Shown here piece after piece: positions 9,712 through 18,019 of a DNA stretch of 64,000 bases. Made by a program: the position numbers and the translations under genes. The stretch covers positions 1 to 64,000 of the forward strand of contig NZ_CANTZW010000015.1 in NCBI RefSeq assembly GCF_947855115.1. The letters run 5' to 3'. The stretch comes from an uncultured Parabacteroides sp. (GTDB lineage: Bacteria; Bacteroidota; Bacteroidia; Bacteroidales; Tannerellaceae). How positions within the stretch are numbered: the first letter of the stretch is position 1; every line of letters starts with the position of its first letter. A model generated the notes under the pieces. The model was given only the letters and a program-made list of their open reading frames with translations, did no database searches and was not told where the DNA came from.

Positions 9712-9766
9712 AATAAATTAATTAAAAAACATTGTTTATCTATATCACAAACGCACTCTTTTCAAA

Positions 9767-10699
9767 TTACATGGGAATATTCACTTCAATGTTCTGCCAT
9801 TCATCAACCGAAGGATGAAAACCACTACCATTGACTAGGGGTTTAGGTAAGGAAAGACCATCTAGTATGATATGAACATCATAGGGATTAGCCGCTTCAT
9901 GCACTTGCCTACTTACGTCAAATATGTAGTAATTTTTACTACCGTCAAACATAATTGCGTAAATCACCAATTTATGAGGAAACTGACCGGAGTTAACTTG
10001 ACCAAAAGTCAGAAAATCGGCTGTTAGAACAGAACCTCCAACAGAAACAACCTCGAATGGTACGGTCACAAGGTCGGTCGTAAGCTTATTTCGGCCTACC
10101 AACAGGCCACCGGACATACCAGAAAGAGAACCGGAGATACCATCGGAAGATACATATTTGAGATTAGACACGTTTTTGATCTCAACCCGATAACGGCATA
10201 CCGATAGTTTCGGGAAAAAAGTCACCACCTGGTTCTCCTTTGAAAACTCAATCGTAACATCATCAAGACTGGCGCTGTAAAGACAGTCCGGAGACTTGGC
10301 GATACGTTCATCCGCAGTACCCTCTGCACGAGGAACAAAAAATGACTTGACATTCAGAATACCATCAGGAGCATAGGCTTCAAAAGTATCGAACGCATCT
10401 ATATTACGGTAAAGGACAGACTCCGTGTCTGAGTTGACACACAAGGCTTTATAATGACCGGCAGGTATACTGATATCTCCTCCATGACCATTATTAAATT
10501 CATATAGCAATGCTTTGCCTCCATCTAGAGGAAACAAGTATAAGCGCATCGTTTCAGGAGAAGCCTCGGGAACATTTTTCCAATCGAAAACAACTCGAAC
10601 GTCAGATGTGTAAGAATGATCGTAGTACAGTTCTTTATGCTCACACGAAATGAGAAACAGGACACTAACCATGATCAAAACATATGATAACTTGTTCAT
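9767..10699 (-). CDS. DUF5119-type lipoprotein of a fimbrial operon
   Basis: 310 residues with a lipoprotein signal (hydrophobic stretch, LISC, C19). The mature start CEHKELYYDHSYTSDVRVVF and the following FDWKNVPEASPETMRLYLFP are typical of DUF5119/Mfa-like minor components that sit beside fimbrillins. Its ATG overlaps the stop of the upstream DUF3575 gene (ATGA), which implies translational coupling. 55 bp separate it from the fimbrillin gene. The likely role is an anchor or accessory pilus subunit on the outer membrane, inferred from neighbours. Confidence 0.75.
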   Translation of the reverse strand: MNKLSYVLIMVSVLFLISCEHKELYYDHSYTSDVRVVFDWKNVPEASPETMRLYLFPLDGGKALLYEFNNGHGGDISIPAGHYKALCVNSDTESVLYRNIDAFDTFEAYAPDGILNVKSFFVPRAEGTADERIAKSPDCLYSASLDDVTIEFSKENQVVTFFPKLSVCRYRVEIKNVSNLKYVSSDGISGSLSGMSGGLLVGRNKLTTDLVTVPFEVVSVGGSVLTADFLTFGQVNSGQFPHKLVIYAIMFDGSKNYYIFDVSRQVHEAANPYDVHIILDGLSLPKPLVNGSGFHPSVDEWQNIEVNIPM

Positions 10700-11985
10700 T
10701 TTATACCTCCTTTCCTATCGCAGTTATTACCACGTCCTAAAAACCATACCAGCGAGATCTCCGCTTTCGTGGGACCAAACCAATGACGCTGCCTGGTCTC
10801 TTTCCACACATAATGTTCACCTACAGGAAGGTATTCGTAATAGGTCCCTCCCAAATAACCAAGGCCAAGAGAAAAATCCAGATTCAACCTTTTACCCACA
10901 GGTAAGGAATAGCCATATTCAATACCTACACCGTAATTCGCCTTTTCCCAGAGCGAACCGCCAGGACGTCCCCCGATATAGCCATGCCCTCCCATCTCAA
11001 AGTCATAAGTCAATACTTGCCCATAAAAACCGATATGATGACCCGTCAGAGGTTTGCAAGCCACACTCCGACCGAGATACTTACGAATGTCAACCTCACC
11101 TCCATACACACGCCAGTAACGATGCCGCCTATCATTATCCCACCAAGCGTACATCCAGTTACCACCGACAGACCAACCTTTGCCGAGATAAAATTCAAGG
11201 CCGATGTTCGGTACGAGGATAACATCATAGAGCAAGTTTGTTTTAAGGGCCATACAGAAAGGCCTGGAAGTATTGGAAGCAGAAACGGATGGTACCGACA
11301 CTGTATCACGCAAGATGATTACCATCCCGATCGTATCACGCACGATAACCGTATCTGCCTTTTGTCTCTCTACTGATTCTCCTGTGGAAATATCTTTCAT
11401 GATAATGGGAGCGAACTTACATTCGATCACAGAACTGTTACGCAGTTCGGGAAAGAAAAGTTCCTGCATATAATGCCATGCCCGTCCACCACAAAGATCC
11501 ATTAGTTGCCGTTTGTAAAAATCGCTATCCGTTCTTTCGTATATGATCCTGCGCAGGATATGGAGAACCTCTTCACGGTACGGCATGTCAGATTTCTCGA
11601 CAAGCGAGTAAAGTCCTTCCCAATTCTGCCCCAAGGAAGAGAGAACAAACATCGAGTCCGGCAAAAAAAGGTGTTCTTGGATATAAAAACGCAGGGCAGC
11701 TCCCCGCTGGTCGGACAAGATTCGGTTCAAACTTGTATTTCCCTCGGGAGACGAGCTAGAACACAAACTAATACGACGAAGTTCCGCATTTTCTCGCAAG
11801 GAACGAATCACACACAACAAGGAATCCAGACGTGGGCCATTATTCCGATAAGAAAGATCCAGAGTAGAACGGTTCACAGGGAAATAAATCCGGCAACAGA
11901 GAGTGTCATTCCCTTGAAATCCGTAACAAACTCCCCAAAAAGAACAAAGGAGAAACAGAGAAATAAAATACTTTTTCGCATTCAT
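10696..11985 (-). CDS. DUF3575 protein with OmpA-like N-terminal domain
   Basis: 430 residues from the chosen start. The open frame reaches 12024, but a signal peptide begins at MNAKKYFISLFLL and a -7 element at 12036-12043 leaves almost no leader for the longer form. The N-terminal part (FPVNRSTLDLSY to about 150) looks like an OmpA-type peptidoglycan-binding fold. After a linker, the C-terminal half is an outer-membrane barrel of the DUF3575 kind (ALKTNLLYDVILVPNIGLEF, alternating aromatic strands, final KAEISLVWFLGR). It is the first gene of the fimbrial operon and probably tethers or supports pilus assembly at the outer membrane. Confidence 0.75.
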   Translation of the reverse strand: MNAKKYFISLFLLCSFWGVCYGFQGNDTLCCRIYFPVNRSTLDLSYRNNGPRLDSLLCVIRSLRENAELRRISLCSSSSPEGNTSLNRILSDQRGAALRFYIQEHLFLPDSMFVLSSLGQNWEGLYSLVEKSDMPYREEVLHILRRIIYERTDSDFYKRQLMDLCGGRAWHYMQELFFPELRNSSVIECKFAPIIMKDISTGESVERQKADTVIVRDTIGMVIILRDTVSVPSVSASNTSRPFCMALKTNLLYDVILVPNIGLEFYLGKGWSVGGNWMYAWWDNDRRHRYWRVYGGEVDIRKYLGRSVACKPLTGHHIGFYGQVLTYDFEMGGHGYIGGRPGGSLWEKANYGVGIEYGYSLPVGKRLNLDFSLGLGYLGGTYYEYLPVGEHYVWKETRQRHWFGPTKAEISLVWFLGRGNNCDRKGGIK

Positions 11986-12035
11986 ACTATTAACCATTTG
12001 CATAAATACTTTATCACGGGCCAAGAACAGTAAAA

Positions 12036-12043
12036 CAAAAATA
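12036..12043 (-). promoter_or_regulatory. -7 element of the fimbrial operon
   Basis: The minus strand reads TATTTTTG, matching TAnnTTTG, about 51 bp before the chosen start of the DUF3575 gene. A -33 TTTG is not evident, which fits a promoter needing an activator such as the adjacent AraC-type protein. Confidence 0.45.
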
Positions 12044-12171
12044 ATTGGTCACTTATCTTGAATATAATACCCGAATTATCATTAGCATGCGACAAAGCTA
12101 CATGGTTATCAATTACCGTCAATTACCATTTCGTATCTATTATTTATCGTTTTCGTTCACTTGCGATTGTT

Positions 12172-13053
12172 TTAGTTATCATTCGGCTTTTTGTTATTTC
12201 TTTTTAATAAGTTTCTCCACTCTCCAGGGGAATATCCACAAATCTTTTTACAATATCTGCAAAATTGCGGTAGAGAAGAAAAATTCAATTCATCCGCAAT
12301 CTCTCCTATCGGTTTGTCTCCGTCAGCTAGTTGGAACTTGATTATACTATTTGTTTGTTTTTGTAACCATTGTCCAGCCGGTTCTCCAAATTCTTTAATA
12401 AAATGTCTTTTAAAAGAAGAGAGAGAAAATCCACATATTCCGGCCAATTCCTTTATCGTTCTAGTTTTCCTGTAATTTTCCAGTACCAATCTTTTAAATT
12501 CATAATCATGTCCTAACAGGGCATGGAAAAAAGTAGCCTGTTCCTTTTTCGTGTAATAAAACCGTAGAATCCAGAATAATTCTTTTAGTTTTATTTCATG
12601 AAAATGGACACAATTAGCCCCATCCTCCAAATAAATAACTAAAAGTTCAAGGAATAACCGTAAACTATACTTGATCTCCAGCGTATATATGTTATTTATA
12701 CCACAGACATCCACACAGCTATATAATTGGGCTAAAGCCATTTTCTCACAACTCTGTATTGTATTCTCAAATAGAGCAACGACAATACTACTTTTTTCCG
12801 GCGAATGTATTTTGTACATACTGCCTTTTTGAAAGAAAATCATATTTCCGGCAGAAAGTGGCAAACTATCTCCGTTACAAAAAACCTCTAGGTTTCCTTC
12901 CATCACGAACAAGATTGAGTTTTTCTCAGCCTCTCCTTCCGCAACTTCCCCTACCTGAAATTTATGGTATAAAAAACCTTCCAGAATACATTTCGAATAA
13001 TGATAACAAGAAGTGTGTTCTTTCAAATATAATAATCCTCCTGTTTCTGTCAT
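12172..13053 (-). CDS. AraC-family transcriptional regulator
   Basis: 293 residues. Residues about 1-190 form a cupin-like sensor (SILFVMEGNLEVFCNGDSLPL, then AGNMIFF). Residues about 195-285 form a double helix-turn-helix: IKELAGICGFSLSSFKRHF and IGEIADELNFSSLPQFCRYC followed by GYSPGEWR. The effector is unknown. The gene lies directly upstream of, and on the same strand as, the fimbrial operon, with 147 bp between them, so control of the fimbriae is a reasonable inference. An inverted repeat at 13181-13202 upstream could be an operator. Confidence 0.88.
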   Translation of the reverse strand: MTETGGLLYLKEHTSCYHYSKCILEGFLYHKFQVGEVAEGEAEKNSILFVMEGNLEVFCNGDSLPLSAGNMIFFQKGSMYKIHSPEKSSIVVALFENTIQSCEKMALAQLYSCVDVCGINNIYTLEIKYSLRLFLELLVIYLEDGANCVHFHEIKLKELFWILRFYYTKKEQATFFHALLGHDYEFKRLVLENYRKTRTIKELAGICGFSLSSFKRHFIKEFGEPAGQWLQKQTNSIIKFQLADGDKPIGEIADELNFSSLPQFCRYCKKICGYSPGEWRNLLKRNNKKPNDN

Positions 13054-13180
13054 ATAATTAAAAATTCAAGTTAATCACCTATATATTAATTCTCTCTCAT
13101 TTCTAAATATATTCTTTGCTTTGTTCTATTCATCCACTCTTCATCCTATCGACCATTCTCCACCACTGCTTTATTCTATA

Positions 13181-13202
13181 AGCAAGACAAGTATGTCTTG
13201 CT
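13181..13202. promoter_or_regulatory. Perfect inverted repeat upstream of the AraC-type gene
   Basis: AGCAAGACA-AGTA-TGTCTTGCT, nine-base arms. It lies about 130 bp before the regulator start in the AT-rich 13054-13424 gap. There is no following U-run, so an operator is more likely than a terminator, but that is a guess. The rest of the gap shows no gene. Confidence 0.35.
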
Positions 13203-13424
13203 CCTTTATGAGATACAAAGATGCAAACAAATTATTTATATATTAAATATATTTATTAAAAATACAATACAAATTCTTTTAGAATTCGTACTGCGAAGTT
13301 ATATAATAGTTAATCAAAGTTAATTATCTTTCCGGCTCTATTATTTATCTTTTCTATCCACACATGACTTGTCTCGATACACCACACACATACATATCAT
13401 CTTCAGAGACGAACAATCTCAACT

Positions 13425-14171
13425 CTATTTATCCTTTACCTCTGGCCGAGAAGAAGGGTGCTGCATATCCTCGTAAAACTTCTTTTTCTCCTCATTACTT
13501 TTTTGGACAAGACTTGTCACATATACCGTAAATATAGGAAACATCATCATACCCAGAGCTGCCAATACAACCGAAAGGACTCGTCCCGTAACCGTAACGG
13601 CAGATATATCAGAACCAACCGTTGTCACATCCATAAACGCCCACCATAGAGCGTCTCCGTAATCAGTCACCAACGGATTCACCTTACGCTCCAAGACAAA
13701 AAAGATGAGACTCGAGAAATACACCGTGGCCAACAACATCGTCAAATAAGAGACCAACAAACCAGAAGCCTTATTATAGGACAACCATCCTACCACGATC
13801 GCCAACGCATATCCACCCCGTACCAAAGGCACAAACCGTAAGAAATAATTGAGTTCGGGTGAGGTAATAATATGATAATATTCTATTATATTTTGGTAAG
13901 GAATCGCTACAAGCAAAAAAATGAAATGCGTTCGTAAATAACGAAACTTATCTTTCGACAGGAAAAATTCCAAAATAAAATCGAAAAGAAAGAACAAACA
14001 AATCCATAACTGAATTTTTTTATAAGATGTTTGCGTGTAAAAAGGAATATTCTTAAACGTATCAATGGAAATACTGATGACCAAGAACAATGACAACAAT
14101 AGTATAATGATATGTAACACACCATATACCCCCTTTTTTCTTAATGCAAAATCAAATACGGCCATTTTCAT
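13425..14171 (-). CDS. K+-channel-like membrane protein with altered filter
   Basis: 248 residues laid out as a six-helix voltage-gated-like channel subunit: helices near 17-36, 53-72, 80-100, 118-132 and 137-160, then a pore loop and a last helix near 197-222. The pore reads ALWWAFMDVTTVGSD at 174-188. Canonical K+ channels have TVGYGD; here the YG pair is lost, leaving TVGSD. A short charged tail follows, with no RCK domain. It is divergent from the GadC-like gene, 198 bp away. In Bacteroides a similar channel gene travels with gad/glutaminase genes, so a part in acid response is possible. Confidence 0.75.
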   Translation of the reverse strand: MKMAVFDFALRKKGVYGVLHIIILLLSLFLVISISIDTFKNIPFYTQTSYKKIQLWICLFFLFDFILEFFLSKDKFRYLRTHFIFLLVAIPYQNIIEYYHIITSPELNYFLRFVPLVRGGYALAIVVGWLSYNKASGLLVSYLTMLLATVYFSSLIFFVLERKVNPLVTDYGDALWWAFMDVTTVGSDISAVTVTGRVLSVVLAALGMMMFPIFTVYVTSLVQKSNEEKKKFYEDMQHPSSRPEVKDK

Positions 14172-14369
14172 AAGCGTTACTATATTATTTAATAGAATCC
14201 TTATTATTTCGATTTATGAAAACAAGTCTTACATAGCGTTTGTTTAAACGGGAAAAATGTGTTAATTAACCAAGTTTTACGTAGTGAAAATAAAACATCT
14301 TCTTTGATTCGCTGTTATAAACACAAACTTAAACGAGAGAGATAATTCTCATTTTTAAAACATAAATCT

Positions 14370-15857
14370 ATGGCAAATATCAACAAGACAGTGAAGCTAG
14401 GAGTATTTACCCTGGCAATCATGAATGTAACGGCAGTAGTATCTTTACGCGGACTGCCAGCAGAAGCCGTATACGGATTAAGTTCGGCTTTCTATTACTT
14501 ATTCGCGGCAATCGTATTTTTAATCCCGACCTCTTTAGTGGCAGCCGAACTAGCGGCAATGTTTCAAGACAAGCAAGGTGGTGTATTCCGCTGGGTAGGT
14601 GAAGCTTATGGAAAACGACTAGGTTTCTTGGCTATTTGGGTCCAATGGGTCGAGAGCACGATATGGTATCCAACGGTACTGACTTTCGGAGCGGTATCCA
14701 TTGCTTTCATCGGTATGGATCATCCCGAGGATATGTTATTGGCAAATAACAAATATTACACGCTAGCGATCGTACTAGTTATTTATTGGCTAGCTACATT
14801 TATATCGTTAAAAGGCTTAAGCTGGGTTGGGAAAGTAGCAAAAATCGGAGGTATGGTTGGGACGATCATCCCGGCTGCGCTACTGATTATTTTAGGTATC
14901 GTATACCTCGCTACCGGTGGACACTCCAATATGGATTTCCACAGTAACTTTTTCCCCGACTTCAGTAAATTCGATAACTTGGTTTTAGCGGCAAGTATCT
15001 TCCTTTTTTATGCAGGTATGGAAATGGGCGGTATTCACGTGAAAGATGTTGAAAACCCTTCCAAAAACTATCCGAAAGCCGTATTTATCGGTGCATTAAT
15101 CACTGTCGTAATTTTTGTGTTAGGAACATTCTCTCTGGGTATTATTATCCCGGGAAAAGACATCAGCCTTACACAAAGTTTGTTAGTAGGATTCGACAAT
15201 TACTTCAAGTACATTCATGCGTCGTGGTTATCTCCGATTATCGCTATCGCTTTAGCGTTTGGCGTATTAGCGGGAGTATTGACGTGGGTCGCAGGTCCGT
15301 CCAAAGGTATATTCGCCGTGGGTAAAGCAGGTTATCTACCTCCCTTCTTCCAGAAAACTAACAAAATCGGCGTACAAAAAAATATCCTTTATATCCAAGG
15401 AGCAGCCGTCACACTTCTTAGCCTATTATTCGTGGTAATGCCATCCGTACAAAGTTTCTATCAAATCCTATCACAACTCACAGTGATCTTGTATTTAATA
15501 ATGTATATGTTAATGTTCTCCGGAGCAATCGCATTACGTTATAAAATGAAAAAGGCAGGTCGTCCGTTCCGTATCGGAAAAAGAGGAAACGGTTTGATGT
15601 GGCTCATCGGAGGTTTAGGCTTCTGTGGTTCCTTATTAGCGTTCGTATTAAGCTTTATTCCTCCCAGCCAAATTTCCACAGGAAATAACACGGTTTGGTT
15701 CGCTGTTCTTTTCATTGGCGTAATAGTTGTCGTAGCGGCACCATTCATTATCTATGCGTCTAAAAAAGCATCTTGGGTAGATCCGAATACTGAATTTGAA
15801 CCGTTCCATTGGGAAGTAAAAAATGACGTATCCGATACGAATACACCCAAAGCATAA
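14370..15857 (+). CDS. GadC-like amino acid antiporter (APC family)
   Basis: 495 residues with twelve membrane helices of the APC fold. The early helix LGVFTLAIMNVTAVVSLRGL, the helix FYAGMEMGGIHVKDVENPSKN and the C-terminal tail (SWVDPNTEFEPFHWEV) are features of glutamate/GABA antiporters. The role would be exchange of glutamate for GABA (or a related pair), using up cytoplasmic protons at low pH. No glutamate decarboxylase or glutaminase gene lies in this window, so the partner enzyme must be elsewhere or the substrate differs. A strong terminator follows. Confidence 0.8.
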   Translation: MANINKTVKLGVFTLAIMNVTAVVSLRGLPAEAVYGLSSAFYYLFAAIVFLIPTSLVAAELAAMFQDKQGGVFRWVGEAYGKRLGFLAIWVQWVESTIWYPTVLTFGAVSIAFIGMDHPEDMLLANNKYYTLAIVLVIYWLATFISLKGLSWVGKVAKIGGMVGTIIPAALLIILGIVYLATGGHSNMDFHSNFFPDFSKFDNLVLAASIFLFYAGMEMGGIHVKDVENPSKNYPKAVFIGALITVVIFVLGTFSLGIIIPGKDISLTQSLLVGFDNYFKYIHASWLSPIIAIALAFGVLAGVLTWVAGPSKGIFAVGKAGYLPPFFQKTNKIGVQKNILYIQGAAVTLLSLLFVVMPSVQSFYQILSQLTVILYLIMYMLMFSGAIALRYKMKKAGRPFRIGKRGNGLMWLIGGLGFCGSLLAFVLSFIPPSQISTGNNTVWFAVLFIGVIVVVAAPFIIYASKKASWVDPNTEFEPFHWEVKNDVSDTNTPKA

Positions 15858-15882
15858 CACACATTCATCTCAATAATTATCA

Positions 15883-15920
15883 AGTCCGGGCCAAAGATAT
15901 ATTATGGCTCGGACTTTTTT
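15883..15920 (+). terminator. Terminator of the GadC-like gene
   Basis: AGTCCGGGCC (15883-15892) pairs with GGCTCGGACT (15906-15915) with one G-U, followed by a T run. Strong intrinsic terminator. Confidence 0.85.
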
Positions 15921-15975
15921 AGTAAAAATAGCACAGAATATTTACGTTTTATTATGTGTATTATAAAATTGTACT

Positions 15976-15983
15976 TATCTTTG
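15976..15983 (+). promoter_or_regulatory. -7 element for the 70-aa gene
   Basis: TATCTTTG, an exact TAnnTTTG match, 35 bp before the ATG and just beyond the upstream terminator. The -33 region is only T-rich. Confidence 0.5.
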
Positions 15984-16018
15984 CGATAGTATTCATAAAA
16001 TAAAACATCAAAAAAACT

Positions 16019-16231
16019 ATGGCACGTACAGTAGATTATTCAAAAAAGGCTGAGAAAATCAAAGAACAAGTAGATGAATTAGTACAAGAATTAATGGCAG
16101 TTAAATCAACCCCGGTAGTATCCAAAAGAAGTTTAAAAATAGCAGACATCAATTTCGAGAATGAAGATGTTAATACGTTAATGCAAATACAAGCACGCCT
16201 TGCTCGCGTTATCTTAGACAAGAGCAAATAA
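16019..16231 (+). CDS. Small helical hypothetical protein (70 aa)
   Basis: 70 residues, charged and helical (KKAEKIKEQVDELVQELMAV), probably a short coiled coil, ending LARVILDKSK. I do not recognise a family. It has its own promoter and a strong terminator at 16257-16303, so it is a separate unit from the ATPase gene that follows and not a clear partner of it. Confidence 0.7.
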   Translation: MARTVDYSKKAEKIKEQVDELVQELMAVKSTPVVSKRSLKIADINFENEDVNTLMQIQARLARVILDKSK

Positions 16232-16256
16232 GAAAAATCCCACGAAATTTAAAAAG

Positions 16257-16303
16257 CGCCTTTCCCATCTTTTAAAGACATTTTGGGAAAGGCGTTTTAT
16301 TTT
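16257..16303 (+). terminator. Terminator of the 70-aa gene
   Basis: CGCCTTTCCC (16257-16266) pairs perfectly with GGGAAAGGCG (16285-16294), followed by TTTTATTTTT. Confidence 0.85.
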
Positions 16304-16335
16304 TCATCCCTCCTTCAACTTTCAAAGAAAAAGCT

Positions 16336-16343
16336 TATCTTTG
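16336..16343 (+). promoter_or_regulatory. -7 element for the AAA-DUF4435 gene
   Basis: TATCTTTG, an exact TAnnTTTG match, 21 bp before the ATG at 16365. The gene therefore has a private promoter directly after a terminator. Confidence 0.5.
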
Positions 16344-16364
16344 AGAACCTAATCAATAACATGT

Positions 16365-17921
16365 ATGGAACTAACACTCCCAACGAAAGTTAACGTGGCA
16401 TATCCCATCACGCTAGACACGAAAATATTAGTCGTGATCGGAGCGAACGGTGCGGGAAAAAGCTCTTTTGGCAGAGATTTATTGGAGAGATACTCAGGTC
16501 TAGCGAAAAGGATATCCGGCATACATGCCTTATTCATCAGTGATGACGAATCTAAATCTCCTGCCTCCAACGAATTCACACGTTTACAGTCGATGATCAA
16601 AGAACGATTGTTCATGCCGCGTATTTCCGAGTACGAGAAACTGATCCTACAGCTCCAAAGCGAGGAGTTCGAGGCAGCGGTTAATTTCAAGGAAGCATGC
16701 AAAACCGATAATGAAGTAAATCCCCCTGTCACTAAAATCGATACCATACAAGCTATCTGGGAAAAAATGTTCCCGCATAATCGCTTGATACGAAAATCAG
16801 GTTTTATCGAACTTGTATCCACTGGGCGTGACTCAAACTCCTATACGGCTGGACGCATGAGTGATAGCGAGAAATTGGTATTCTATTTGATCGGTGCGGC
16901 ATTGTGCGCATGCCCGGGTGCCTTGCTCGTAATAGAAGAACCAGAGACCCTTCTCCACAACTCCATAAAAAACCAACTTTGGGATGAGATTGAGGCGATA
17001 CGTCCAGACTGCACGTTCGTGTACCTCACGCACGATATTGATTTTGCCACCTCCAGATCCGATAGCAAACGACTTTGGATCCGCTCCTATGATGCAGACC
17101 ATTCCGTATGGGATTACGAGCTGATCGAGAGCAATGAAAGCCTCCCGGAAGAAGTGTATATGGAAATACTCGGCAGTCGAAAACCGATCTTATTCATCGA
17201 GGGGACCGACACGAACAGTATTGACAGCAAGCTTTATCCCTTCATATTCCCCGATTATTTGGTAAAGCCAATGGGAGGATGCCAAAAAGTAATCGAGACC
17301 ACCAAGGCATTCGGCCAACTAAAAGATTTCCATACGTTAGATAGCAAGGGTATCGTAGATCGCGACAGGCGGACACAAGGAGAAATCGACTATCTGCGAG
17401 AACAACACATCTATGTACCCGACGTAGCGGAAGTAGAGAACCTGTTGATGATAGAAGATGTGATCAAGACAGTAGCCAAACGGTTGATGAAAGACCCGGA
17501 CGATGTTTTCAAACAAGTAAAAGAAAACGTGATGCGTCTTTTCCGGAAGGAGCTGGACTCGCAAGTGATTCTCCACGCTAAACACCAAGTCCGTAAAAAG
17601 CTGGAGACAACAGTCGACCGTAAAATAACAACGGTAGAACAATTAACCGAGCATGTAGAGAATATCCGTTTAAACATCCATGTAGAAGAAATTTACAAGA
17701 ATATAAAGAACGAGTTCGAGTCTTATATAGAAACGGAGAACTACAAGAGTATCCTTCGTGTCTATAACCAAAAAGGCATGTTACCTCAGAGCCGCCTGTG
17801 CGCAATTTGCGGTATCAGTAACAAAGAGAGTTATTTAAACCTGATCCTTTCCATATTAAAGGAAAATAAGGAGGATGCGGAAGCGATACGAAAAGCGATT
17901 AAACATTCATTGGGCACATAA
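16365..17921 (+). CDS. AAA/ABC-type ATPase fused to DUF4435 (TOPRIM-like); PARIS-like candidate
   Basis: 518 residues. Part one (about 1-265) is an SMC/ABC-like ATPase: Walker A GANGAGKS at 26-33, an MSDSEK signature-like motif at 165-170, Walker B ALLVIEEPETLLH at 186-198 and the LTHDIDF switch at 221-227. Part two (about 270-518) looks like DUF4435: PILFIEGTD at 274-282 supplies the TOPRIM-type Glu, GIVDRDRR at 329-336 gives the DxD, and EVENLL follows at 356-361. DUF4435 paired with such ATPases forms the PARIS anti-phage system (AriA ATPase plus AriB nuclease), where fused versions are known. Here all parts are in one gene with its own promoter. Other DUF4435 ATPases of unknown role exist, so the defence function is inferred. 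Confidence 0.75.
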   Translation: MELTLPTKVNVAYPITLDTKILVVIGANGAGKSSFGRDLLERYSGLAKRISGIHALFISDDESKSPASNEFTRLQSMIKERLFMPRISEYEKLILQLQSEEFEAAVNFKEACKTDNEVNPPVTKIDTIQAIWEKMFPHNRLIRKSGFIELVSTGRDSNSYTAGRMSDSEKLVFYLIGAALCACPGALLVIEEPETLLHNSIKNQLWDEIEAIRPDCTFVYLTHDIDFATSRSDSKRLWIRSYDADHSVWDYELIESNESLPEEVYMEILGSRKPILFIEGTDTNSIDSKLYPFIFPDYLVKPMGGCQKVIETTKAFGQLKDFHTLDSKGIVDRDRRTQGEIDYLREQHIYVPDVAEVENLLMIEDVIKTVAKRLMKDPDDVFKQVKENVMRLFRKELDSQVILHAKHQVRKKLETTVDRKITTVEQLTEHVENIRLNIHVEEIYKNIKNEFESYIETENYKSILRVYNQKGMLPQSRLCAICGISNKESYLNLILSILKENKEDAEAIRKAIKHSLGT

Positions 17922-18019
17922 AAAATTCCCGAAAACGCGGAAAAAGTCCATAAAAAATTGTTCTTTTGCAAACTGTTTTATAACATCAATGGGGCAAAGC
18001 CCTCTATATTAATTATCAT

